A stretch of 64,000 nt of DNA. Origin: Laguncularia racemosa. Taxonomy: Eukaryota > Streptophyta > Magnoliopsida > Myrtales > Combretaceae. This document shows, piece by piece, positions 25,006-35,900 of the stretch. Each line of letters begins with the position of its first letter. Within the stretch, counting starts at the first letter, position 1. A model generated the notes under the pieces. It searched no databases, had not been told where the DNA came from, and saw only the letters and a program-made list of their open reading frames with translations. A program made the translations under genes and the position numbers. The stretch spans positions 238,100 to 302,099 of the forward strand of contig JBBMOL010000429.1 of NCBI GenBank assembly GCA_037954665.1, written 5' to 3'.

Positions 25006-26013
25006 TAATGTGCTCAAAACCAAGTTCAAGCACAATCAAATGACTCAAAGAAAACAATCCTCAAGTCAATCACAAACCGGTTCAATGTAACTAGGAAATT
25101 GTGTGACCCTAATGGAAATTTAATGGAATCCAGTGGTTCAAAGATGCAATCAACTTCCACTAATGATCAATTTCACTAAAAACAATAAGACCAAGTGAAA
25201 TTCATGTGAAATGGATGAATAAGAAAAACATAAAAACCGTGATCTCAAATCCTTTCAACAATTCCAATTCACGCCAATCACTAAAGAGCATTCAATCTCA
25301 AATGAACAATCAACCTTACAAGATGATTTTCCACGAATTACAATCACAAATAAGTCCAAGAAAGATTCAAATCTATCCTAGATATGACTCACTAGAGAAG
25401 AAGTGAACAACAACAAAGATGAATCGATATGACTCACAATTCTCCTTTGTCGCACTTGCCACAATTCCAATTCTTGGGTTGAAATTGATAAGAGATTTTT
25501 GAACTAGGATAAACCCTAATTCCACACGTGAAAGTGCTATGTTTGTTCAGCAAAAATGGCCTCCTCAAACCCTCTTCTATGCAAGTATTTATACTTGCTA
25601 CTCCTAGGGTTAGAAAGTGGTCAAAATTACAAGTTTGCCACTTTTAAGGTGGCTAGTCCTAAATGAAAATTACAAGGAAAAATGAAAGTGTCCCAAAACC
25701 AAATACAACAAAAAATAGTTCATAAAAGAAGAAATATATAAAAGAAATGGTCCTTCATGATGCTGGTCTTCAAGAAGCTTTGGAATTAGGTTCCGTTGAC
25801 AACCCTGATTCGCTCAGTAGTATGGGTGTTTTTGCATCCTATAGGATTGACAAGTGAACCTACTGAAATGCATCAAAATTATAGTGCAAAGATGTAGGAA
25901 GTAGGTTAGTTTTCTCAAGGTTAGGTTTCTCTAGCAAAACCTTCAAACCTAGATTATGGAGACCCTTAGCTCGGGCCCTGGTGATAGGTCCTAGAGGAGT
26001 CTGATTCCTATCA
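25006..26013 (-). repeat. 3' LTR of D
   Basis: Plus-strand start (T)AATGTGCTCAAAACC, end GATTCCTATCA. It shares with E and M the TATTTATACTTGCTA TATA region (about 25585-25600) and the stretch encoding the pol tail, but 25750-25870 differs from them, so D belongs to a different subfamily. The purine-rich sequence CCGAGGAGA just outside its minus-strand start would be the PPT. Confidence 0.82.
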
Positions 26014-26238
26014 TCTCCTCGGGCTTCTAGAAGATTTGCCCTCAAATCTGATGGATCTTCATGCACGTCATCTATTAAGTATGGTGAGAGATCTGAGACA
26101 TTAAAAGTTGCTGATACTCCATACTCTCCTAGAAACTCTATGCGATAGGCATTGTCGTTGATGCGCTTTAAGACCCTGAATGGTTCGTCTGATTTAGGAG
26201 ATAGCTTCTATGACTTTTTATGTGGAAACCTGTCCCTG
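25860..26238 (-). pseudogene. D pol C-terminus, overlapping the 3' LTR
   Basis: Continues the integrase C-terminal region from 45709-45855 after removal of B. It has RDRFPHKKS, a TAG, KLSPKSDEPFRVLKRINDNA, then YGVSATFNVSDLSPY, a signature of CRM/chromovirus pol ends. The frame goes on (DPSDLRANLLEARGDD) across the LTR boundary at 26013 and ends at 25860, 51 codons into the LTR. The TRARAKGL segment inside the LTR is shared in M and E. I see no standard chromodomain, which fits the CRM group, where a different C-terminal motif is expected; I cannot confirm that motif by eye. Confidence 0.75.
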
Positions 26239-27600
26239 TGATCGTTGCCAATCGTAGTTTTAATAAATTGAGTTCTTGTTCTTAATCTTACTACGAAGCA
26301 ATAGGCAAGCGCACCTATCGTAGCGTAATATAGCGAGTAAGCACAAGGTCGTCCCTTAGAGATACACCAACTACTAGTACTAACTCCGTTCCTATTATCT
26401 AACCGCCGCTTAAATATGTTGGTTGAAACATAATTACTCTAATCTTAAAACTAATAACTCACTAACAACAATGGTTCGGAAGATTTATCAATTAACAAAA
26501 GCAACCTAGATCTTATTCTACTCCTTCTCTATCATGTAATTCATTAGATTTATGAAGATTGGCGTAATTGACTTCTTATACTGTCGAATTCTCTAGTCAA
26601 GTTAACTACTTTCTCAAGTATATTAACCTATCTAATCCTAGGTTTATCAAATAGGATCTCTCCTTAGTTAATAGCAACCTAGAATTGCATAAAGCACATG
26701 AATTCGCATAAACATAGTCGATGTAAACAGAAAACTCTTGTTTCCTATCTCTAGAAGAACAATCGAATCTCATTAATTGCATTAAATCTAATCATAAGAG
26801 CAATTTCTCAATTAACTAATATGATATCATGCATAAATTCATATTTCAGATCTATGAATCTAAGGAACAATTGAAGGGCATGCAATTAATCATAAGAAAG
26901 CCAACAACTTCGCATTAAAAACCAAATCTTCATCACATGACAGAGAAGTTTCGAATAAAATCTAGATTTAGAGTCTACTCCTCCATAAATTGGACAAAAG
27001 AAATACAATTACTGGAAGAATAAATAAAATTCATAGTCACAACCCTTAAAGAAAGAATCTTCTTCTTCGTGGGTCTTCAATCTCCTTTGGAATTGACGGA
27101 ATCTTCTTTCCCATGCTGTTATGAGAGTCAGAGCAAGTACAAAATTCGTAACCTCCATTCTAGGGCAACTAACGGTCTATTTATATATGTACCGGGTTGG
27201 ATACATACACGAGCGGATACACGAGTAGTGTATCTCGTTCGTGTATCTCATGCTTGCTTCCAAGTGTCCTTATGTGAATATACACGAGCAAGTACATGGG
27301 AGTGTACATTGGTCGTGTATTTGAAACATCGTTGAACAACAGCAAAACTTAGATACACGAGCAAAGTACATGGGCGTGTACTTTTCTCATGTACTTTCTA
27401 GACATCCACTTTAATATACACAAGCAAAGTGCATGGGCGTGTATCTCGCTTGTGTACTTTCCAGAATTCTATTCTTCACATGTAATGTATCAAATTCCTT
27501 CCAAACTTGATCCGACTCCTCAAAACTCCTTCCCTTAGCTCCAAAATACTCTAGATGATCCTGAAATTAACATTCATTCCATTAAGCATCCTTTTCTTCA
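26239..27600 (-). repeat. 3' LTR of B, truncated
   Basis: Matches 44270-45631. The 72 bp present at 45632-45703 are missing, and the adjacent sequence (27601 onwards) has no PPT, so one deletion took both the LTR start and the PPT. Confidence 0.88.
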
Positions 27601-28076
27601 AAGTATTGTAACAAAGATACTTTAGTCAAATTTCTAAGATTAATCAAAGTAGACCAATCTTTACCCTTGTCATTTTAACAATGGCTTTCATGATCAAAAT
27701 TAGACACAAGATCAATCAAAGCAAAAGGAAACGTGGTACATTTCAACCACCATTAAAAAGTCTAATTTCTTCTCAATTATCTCTCTTAGTGAAGCAATCA
27801 ATAATGAAAATATATTGCATCTATGTTTCCCCTGGATTCCTCCTCCTTTTTGGTTGATCTCTTTAAAGATTTTATTCTTTGTAATAGTTCACTGGTTTCA
27901 TCCTTTTTTTTTTTGGGATCTTGCAACCCATGTAACGAGTTTTTAGCCGATAATCCTAGGCTCATCACCCAAGTTAACGAACGTTATCCCCTCAATTGAG
28001 GGCGTTCCTATGGGCTTAATTACTCGAGTTATAAGACCCTCTTAACTTTTGCCTTTATGGTATTTCATTTTATTAT

Positions 28077-28160
28077 GGTAATTTCCTCGGTCGGCCGATC
28101 CCAGGCTAGACGACCTTAGGTGACCAGGTTTTAAAGGAACCCCATCGAACCTCTATTACC
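28077..28160 (-). ncRNA. Candidate structured element, B copy
   Basis: 84 nt bounded by GGTAAT/ATTACC, with an inner GGTCG/CGAACC pairing and an inner CCTGG...CCTGG pair carrying a central mismatch. The position and the core AACCTGGTCAC match the copies in A, C and F, but the outer stem has a different, still complementary, sequence. No known RNA family recognised. Confidence 0.5.
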
Positions 28161-28618
28161 TTAACTTATTATTTTGACTAGTTAGTAGCGGAGTCAAACT
28201 TCGCTCTTCTGAGGGACTAAAGCCTGCCCATACTAACCAATCCTTTTTTTTTCAAGTATAACATACTTTCATTAAATTATTACTTTAAAGAGATCTTCTA
28301 AGAAGGATCACCAAGAGAATCATTTCATTTGCCCTTTCATGAAAGATTAAATGGCTCTCAAGATCTTTGAGTTTCATAACGATTTTATCCCATAACTTTG
28401 ACTAAGTATCAATGTTCCAAAGAAGACAAAGGTGACATGCACAACACTCTTTTAGAGGAATTCATTCACTAAATGCTAAAATACTATGTAATTTGCAATC
28501 ATGATTTCAAAATTCGATTATCAAGCAAAAAGAGAAAAACAAAAATTAGGGGAAATTTTTGAATGACTCATACAATTCAGCACAACCCTTATCAAAATCA
28601 AATTTCTTTAGTATCCCC

Positions 28619-28662
28619 TTCCCCACACTTAGATTGAGACATTGTCCCCAATGTCTTTATCA
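28619..28662 (-). promoter_or_regulatory. Internal PPT-like motif of B
   Basis: The minus strand reads GACATTGGGGACAATGTCTC then TAAGTGTGGGGAAGG, like the motifs in A, C and F about 1 kb inside the 3' LTR. Confidence 0.6.
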
Positions 28663-29764
28663 TTCAAGAACGTAATGAGAAATAAAGAGATAAAAAGAAA
28701 AAAAATAAAAAGAAAAGGAACTGAGACTTCCCGGGATTAAACAGGTGATGGACCAATTGCATAGCTAGCAGAATGTCGATCAGGATGAACTAGCACCATC
28801 CCGCTTCCTCTTAGCAGGGGTGGTCTTTTTCTTCTTGGTAAACTTCGGTTTAACTGCACAAGTCTTTTTTTGAACATCTGAACAATCACAATGGTCTCAA
28901 AACAAGTTAGGTTCTTTAATTACACAAAGAAAATGATAGGACTTGCATTGGGTTTCTGAAACAAGGAGGAAGATAGCACAGTTGAGATACACAACCAAGG
29001 TACACAATCATGTACCTAGTTGTGTATCTACCCATCTCATAAATGCACAAATTACCATAGGAACACTCAAAATCAGGTCTTGTGGCTTTAGTATATTATC
29101 AATCTACCTTCCTGAAGGCAAAAAAATGTAACTACAACACACCCAAAGCATCCTTAAACGATAAAGTTTGAATCTTGATTCTAAGAAGCTAGGTGCGATA
29201 GTTTAGTGATCATAAAAAAATGGCCTCATAACTTGGTTTCTAAGAAGAAGATTGGGAAAGAAACACAACAACATTGTTCCAGAAACCCACAAAATCAAAG
29301 TCCTAAATATTCATGTTCAAACCCTAACTGTCGATTCACTTGTTTGGCAGCCACTCATGACATTAATCATACATGCATTCACGTGAGTTCAAAATATCTA
29401 CAGATCTATCAACAATCGACTTCCAAAATGCGAAATCACTCATCATACCATCATCATAGATGCAAGCATGTATGGTAGTCATAAAAGAAAATCGAGCAAC
29501 AACCGTATTGCAATAAGTATTGAAGAAGAAGAAGAGAAAACTTACTTACCTCGAGTCCTTGAAATGGAAGAAATTTATGGTGTGGAAAGAACAACCACGA
29601 TATGGAGGAGTAAAGTGGGAGTGAGTGGGTCAAATACACGAATGGAGAATGGGTCGTGTAAATGGCAGAGTGAAGTGAGGAGCCCTTTTATAGTACGAGC
29701 AGAAAAAATAGATACACGACCAAAGTACTCGGTCATGTACTTTGGTCGTGTACTTTGGATTCCT
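28663..29764. other. Non-coding tail of B
   Basis: Post-pol region of B without a convincing gene. Open frames of 60-110 codons here are not conserved in relatives and overlap the TACACG-rich repeats. Degenerate early units of the minisatellite start near 29700. Confidence 0.45.
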
Positions 29765-29879
29765 TTCTGTGGGTTAGATACACGACCAGGTACACAAGCG
29801 TGTACTTAGTTCATGTATCGTGGGAGAGCATTCTGTGGGTTAGATACATGACTAGGTACACGAGCATTTACCTTGTTCG
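29765..29879 (-). repeat. 65-66 bp minisatellite in B, left portion
   Basis: Units start TTCTGTGGGTTAGATAC at 29765 and 29830; the second is split by insertion of A after 29879 and resumes at 39962. Each unit has a near-perfect dyad, GTACACG-AG-CGTGTAC in the best copies. Confidence 0.88.
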
Positions 29880-31527
29880 TTGATGGGTGTCGAATCCAAC
29901 AAAAATAAAACCTACTCCTAGACAATTATATGATTTGCATATAGCGGTGAGTAGGGTCGAATCCACAGAGATTGGTTAAATTTATTTCTATTCAAGGATA
30001 ATAACAGGGAAAAAGGAAAAAGGGGGGGGGGGGGGGGTTTGTTTGTGAATCAAATAAAGTTAAAATAAGATAAGAAAGTTGTATATTGATAAAAAGCCTA
30101 GCCAAAGGAATCAAGATAGTTTAATTCTAGGAATTGATCATCGATGCAAATGTTTTCTATTCTTATTTCTAGATAAACTAGTTATGGTTATTAACAAGCT
30201 CTAACAACCTATCTCTCCTTACTTCCTCGATAACCTCAGACAAGTGCTTTTAATTATTTCTCTTATTGATTAAACAACCCTAGATAAGCGCTTAGGATTT
30301 AATCTATCAATAGCATTAAGATCTAGAGAGACCACCAATTCATGCCAGTAGATTATAAGATAACCTATTTAAACATGATCACACACCTCCATAACATGAA
30401 TTCGATCATCTCTTTTATAACCAAACATGTTATTGCGTCACTGAGACTAGAACAATCAAACAATTACGGATTTGACGTGCTAGTTGACAATATATTAACT
30501 TGCTAATTGAGTAGAAGAGCTCTATTCATACCAATCAACAAAGATAATAATGACAAAACGATCAGAAGATATATGAATACCCGAAAACAAAGAATAGATT
30601 AAATACAAGTCAATTAGACCTCACAATTCGTGGAGAATTAAACATCTATAATCCTTTGGCTAGAAAAGTAGCTTAGCTACTCATGTTCATGAATAAAACG
30701 AAAAATAAAAATAAAAACATAACAAGCCTCTGTTTCCGGCTGCCTGCTCTGCCTCCTCCTTTCCTTCTTGTCTCCAAGGTGATTCCAGATTCAAAGATTG
30801 CCTCTAACCCTCTAGGGTTGGCTCTATTTATATTATTAGAGGGATAGCATGTGATCTTTTGCGAGCAAGATACGAAAATGTCTTTCCTTTTCCAAGTAGA
30901 TTTCGAGAAGTGAAGATTCGTCTGCCTGGCACGCCCTACCATACGGCCGTGGGTTAAGCCGTGCCATCCTCTGTGCATATTTCACGTATCATCTTCCGTG
31001 TCCAATGTGTACCACGGCTCCACCCACGACTAGATTTCCAACCGTGCCATCTTCTGTGCATAATCAACAAGTCTTCATCCATGCCCAGTATGTACCACGG
31101 TTAGTCCCACGGCCAGATTTCAAGCCGTGCCATCCTCTGGTTGATGTTCCACAATTTCTTCTCCTTGGCACATCTAGCTTCCACCACGGCTCCAAACACG
31201 GTTTCTTCCACGGCTTCCACCACGCCGTGCCTTAAGTCGTGTCTCTCTCTGTTCAAAGTCCACATTTCCTCCTTCTTGTCCAGTGTGTAACACGGTTTGA
31301 ACCTTGGTCGTGCCTCAAACCGTGCTTCCTCCGGTGGTGTAATTCCTTGTCTTGATCCAAGTTGTAGATGACTTCTCTAAAATACTTGAATTAGCATCCT
31401 TGACTCCATTTAACCTGATTTATCACGATGATAGAATTAAAGTACCATTTCCTTATGATTTCTATAAAATTAATAATAATTTAACACAATTTATACTATA
31501 AAGATTGAGTATAAAATGGCTCTATCA
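29880..31527 (-). repeat. 3' LTR of A
   Basis: On the minus strand TGATAGAGCCATTTTATACT to GACACCCATCA. TATA box at plus 30824-30832 (CTATTTATA). A 16-G run (near 30022) varies against the 5' LTR. CACGGCCGTG-type dyads occupy about 30945-31310. Confidence 0.95.
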
Positions 31528-31565
31528 AATTCCCCCACACTTAAACTCTTGCTTGTCCTCAAGAA
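31528..31565 (-). promoter_or_regulatory. Polypurine tract of A
   Basis: The minus strand reads TTGAGGACAAGCAAGAGTTT then AAGTGTGGGGGAATT, immediately upstream of the 3' LTR. It primes plus-strand synthesis in LTR retrotransposons. Confidence 0.85.
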
Positions 31566-32040
31566 ATTGCATCAATTCAATTGAGAAATCTATCATAGAT
31601 TATACAAACTTTCTTTTCATTATTCCAAGCATCTATTCATTTGTAATTCATGACTTGTAGTTTTAATGCCTACTACTTCAATCAAACTAGTTTCTTGTGA
31701 TCAAATTACCATGGACAAAATTTAATAGCTAATCTAAACAAAACAAACTTTAATCCTCATGTTTAGCAAAAGAATTTTCATTCCAAAAGTAAATACTTAA
31801 TCCACTAAGGAAAAACACCCAATTAAACTTCATTGGATATTATCAAGCATATAATCCTTACAGTATAAAGTAAAAGCATATGGCATAAGCTCTTTGCTAG
31901 ATATTCTCCCTTTTATACATCTTTGTTTTATTCAATGAATGTTTACATTCATGTTCTTTTGATTTATTCAAGCATCTATTTTGACGGGTTTTTGCCCGCT
32001 TCTTTTCATGAACTTTTCCTTTTTTGCCCTTATCGTTATA

Positions 32041-32122
32041 GTGAGTTCATTGAGTCGGCAACATCCCGAGCTCATCACTCAAGTGACCGGGTTTTGAGAT
32101 ACCCCTACGGACTCTTCCTCAC
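32041..32122 (-). ncRNA. Candidate structured element, A copy
   Basis: 82 nt with three nested pairings: GTGAG/CTCAC, GAGTC/GACTC and CCCG/CGGG, the last enclosing a TCACT/AGTGA hairpin. Conserved in F and C at the same place between the two PPT-like motifs. Function unknown; packaging, dimerisation or 3'-end control are possible. Confidence 0.55.
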
Positions 32123-32572
32123 TCTAACATTCAAGTTTGAATACTCTTAACTCAATTAGTTGAATCATTGGAGTAATGGCTATGCTTGATTTTTTTTTTT
32201 TCACTAAGTGTTATGATTTCTTTACAAACAACTTCAAAGAGTATACAGTAGCTAATATAACCTAGAAGTAAACTTGTTTATTTTTCACTTAGGGACTCGA
32301 CTTACTCTTAGACTTCCAATTCTAAAGCTAAATACAAGGTAAATTTGTTTCTTAAAGATTTCACTACTTAATTTTAACCATGTATTCTAATCACAGCAGT
32401 GGGTGAGTAAAACATTTGAACAAGTCAATTTCACATTTTGTAGATGCTTATTACAACATTTAGTACAATCTCTAGATTTCATGATAATTTTGAAAAAATT
32501 TGGCTTAAAATTGCTTAAGGACAAACATTCAAAGTGTGGATCAATTCTCTATTCTCTATATTTTATTATTCT

Positions 32573-32610
32573 CTCCCCCACACTTAGCTTGAACAATGTC
32601 CTCACTGTTT
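32573..32610 (-). promoter_or_regulatory. Internal PPT-like motif of A
   Basis: The minus strand reads ACAGTGAGGACATTGTTCAA then GCTAAGTGTGGGGGAGAG, sharing GAGGACA and AAGTGTGGGGG with the true PPT about 1 kb away. Confidence 0.65.
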
Positions 32611-32848
32611 CTAATTCAGTACAATGAAAGAGGAATTAATAACACAAGGAACATTAGAGAATAAGAGAAAGGAAATGCTGGTACTTCCCTGGTATTGGAG
32701 TTCTCCCCTTAAGCTCTGGAAAGTGTCATTTGATTATGTGTCCTTGCTGCAGCTGATCCAAAGAGTTCAAAACTATACTAAAATAAAAACAAAACTAAAA
32801 AAAACCATAACTAAAGCAAAACAAAACCAAAGGTTTTTTTTTTTTTGA

Positions 32849-32865
32849 CATAGGTTGCTTCCATG
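32849..32865 (-). ncRNA. Post-pol hairpin box, A copy
   Basis: The minus strand reads CATGGAAGCAACCTATG, able to pair CATGG with CTATG (one G-U) around AAGCAA; 41 bp after the pol stop. Followed by a long A-run on the minus strand, as in C and F. Confidence 0.5.
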
Positions 32866-32906
32866 AATCGCCTTTCTTTAACGTCTTTGGCTAGACTTTC
32901 CTGTCA

Positions 32907-35900
32907 TCAATCACAATACTCGAGGTGAGTTAAACTGGTTTCTTCAATATTACATACTTGAAATCCTTCATAAAAAGGTTTCAAGCGATGACCATTGACT
33001 TTGAAGGTCTTACCAGTTTCAAGGCTTGCGATCTCAACTGCACCATGTGAAAATATGTTAGTGATAACAAAAGGACCAATCCACCGTGATTGTAGTTTGC
33101 CAGGAAACAATTTCAATCGAGAATGGTAAAGTAATACTTTTTGACCTACAGAAAAATTCTTTCGGGAAATCATTTGATCATGAAAATCCTTTGTTTTTTC
33201 CTTGTAGATTTTAGTACTCTCATAAGCTTCTCTTCGAATCTCCTCAAGTTCTTGTAATTGAAGTTTTTTGTGTTCACCCGCCTCATCCATTCGCATGTTA
33301 CATTGTTTTACAGCCCAATACGCCCTATGTTCCAGCTCCACAGGGAGATGACATGGTTTGCCAAATATTAAACCGTAAGGAGACATACCTATAGGGGTCT
33401 TGTAAGCTGTCCGGTAGGCCCATAATGCATCCTCAAGTCTTGTGCTCCAGTCCTTCCTGCTTGGATTGACGGTTTTTTCCAGAATAGACTTGATTTCTTG
33501 ATTTGAGACTTCTGCCAATCCATTGGTTTGAGGGTGGTATGCGGTGGAAGTGCGATGAGTGACCCTGTATTTTTTTAGTAGAGTTTCCACTATCCTATTA
33601 CAAAAGTGTGTGCCACGATCAATGATAAGAGCCTTTGGTGTCCCAAACCTAGAAAAAATATGAGATTTAACAAAATCCACAACAACTTTAGCATCATTAG
33701 TTCGAGTCGCTTTGGCTTCCACCCATTTTGAAACATAATCCACAGTAAGAAGGATGTAAACATTACCGAAAGAAGGAGGAAAAGGACCCATAAAGTCAAT
33801 ACCCCATATATCAAATATTTCACAAGCAAGAATAGGGGTAAGTGGCATTTGATCTCTATGTCCTAAGTTCCCAATCTTTTGACATCGTTCACAAGACTTA
33901 CAAAACATAAAAGAGTCACGAAACAATGTAGGCCAAAACAAACCACACCCTAATACCTTTTGAGCTGTCCTCTTAGGGCCAAAATGTCCACCACATGCAT
34001 ATGAGTGACAAAATTGCAAGACAGAAGGAATATCGTCTTGAGAAATACACCTTCTAATGGTTTGATCAGCACAACGTTTCCACAAATATGGATCATCCCA
34101 TACATAATACTTAGCATCACTTTTAATTTTATCTTTTTGAGCCCTAGACAAATCACTTGGTAGTGTCTTAGTAACCAAATAATTGACAATATCAGCATAC
34201 CACGGAATTGTCTTTTGAATAGAAAAGAGATACTCATATGGAAAATCATCTTGTATTTGTGTGGACCCTTCACTAATAGGAATTCGACTGAGGTGGTCCG
34301 CAACTAAGTTTTCTAAGCCTTTCCTATCACGTATCTCCAGATCGAACTCTTGTAATAGGAGTATCCATCGAATAAGTCTTGGTTTCGCCTCCTTCTTCGC
34401 GAGCAGGTATTTAAGAGCTGCATGATCAGAGTAAACAATTACCTTAGTACCAAGTAAATATGATCTGAATTTTTCTAATGCAAAAACAACAGCCAAGAGT
34501 TCTTTTTCTGTTGTGGAATAGTTGCATTGAGCATTATCCAAAGTTCTGGAAGCATAATAAATGGCATGAGAAGCTCTCCCAACTCTTTGGCCAAGAACTG
34601 CTCCAACTGCATAGTTGCTCGCATCACACATGATTTCAAAGGGAAGGGTCCAGTCGGGTGGTTGGATGATTGGAGCAGAAGTTAACTTGTCCCTCAGTGT
34701 GTCAAAAGCGTTCTTGCAGGCCTCATCGAACTCAAATGTCACTTCTTTTTGTAGCAATCGACATAGGGGTTGAGTAATCTTGGAGAAATCCTTGATGAAG
34801 CATCGATAGAATCCTGCACTCCCAAGAAAAGACCGAATTTCCCATACACTTACAGGGTAAGGTAAAGATTTAATCAGTTCTACCTTAGCTTTATCGACTT
34901 CAAGCCCCTTCGAAGATACAATATGGCCTAAAATGAGACTCTGTTCAACCATAAAGTGACATTTTTCATAATTCAACACTAGATTCTTATCTATACATCT
35001 TTGAAGCACTTTTGTAAGGTTAGTCAAACATGAATCAAAAGAATTACCATAGACGGTAAAGTCATCCATGAAAACTTCTATAATATTCTCCACATAATCT
35101 GAAAATATACTAACCATACATCTTTGGCATGTGGCTGGGGCATTGCAGAGCCCAAAAGGCATCCTTCGATACGCAAAAGTACCGAATGGACAAGTGAAAG
35201 TGGTCTTCTCTTGATCTTCCGGTGCCACTGGAATTTGATGAAAACCTGAATAACCATCAAGACAACAATAGTGAGAATGGCCAGCCAAACGTTCAAGCAT
35301 CTGATCAAGAAAAGGAAGAGGGAAGTGGTCCTTCCGAGTTGACACATTTAACTTCCTGTAATCAACACAAACCCTCCATCCATTCTGAACCCGAGTAGGA
35401 ATTAACTCACCATCAGAGTTTTCAATCACAGTTAAGCCTGTTTTCTTTGGAACAACTTGGATCGGACTTACCCATTTGCTGTCGGAAATTGGATAGATCA
35501 TACCTGCATCAAGAAGTTTCAAGATCTCTTTCTTAACTACCTCTATCATAGGTGGATTCAAACGACGCTGAACTTCCCTTGAAGGTTTGCAATTATCTTC
35601 CATCAAAATCTTGTGCATGTAGGTGGAGGGGCTTAGTCCTTTGATATCAGCTATGGACCATCCAATGGCTTCTTTGTACTCCCTCAAAACCCGAATCAAC
35701 TTTTCTTCTTCTAAAGTACTTAGCTTGTTGGAGACTATCATAGCAAGAGTCTCCTTTTCTCCTAAGAAAATATATTTTAGATGTTCGGGTAGGGGTTTTA
35801 ATTCTAGCTTCGGTGCCTGCACAATAGAAGGAAGAAGTTTTGTGTTAGAAGGGGGTAAATGAATGTAGGACACATCATACCTGATAGGTTTTAATGATTC

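Noticed and set aside
29468..29809. A 113-codon open frame in B's tail, considered as an env-like gene
   Set aside because: No signal peptide or membrane segment, no counterpart in A, C or F, and it runs into the minisatellite.
30023..30038. G(16) run considered as a G-quadruplex regulatory site
   Set aside because: The run varies in length and composition between copies (38438 in A; C-runs in F) and sits near the LTR end; simple slippage explains it.
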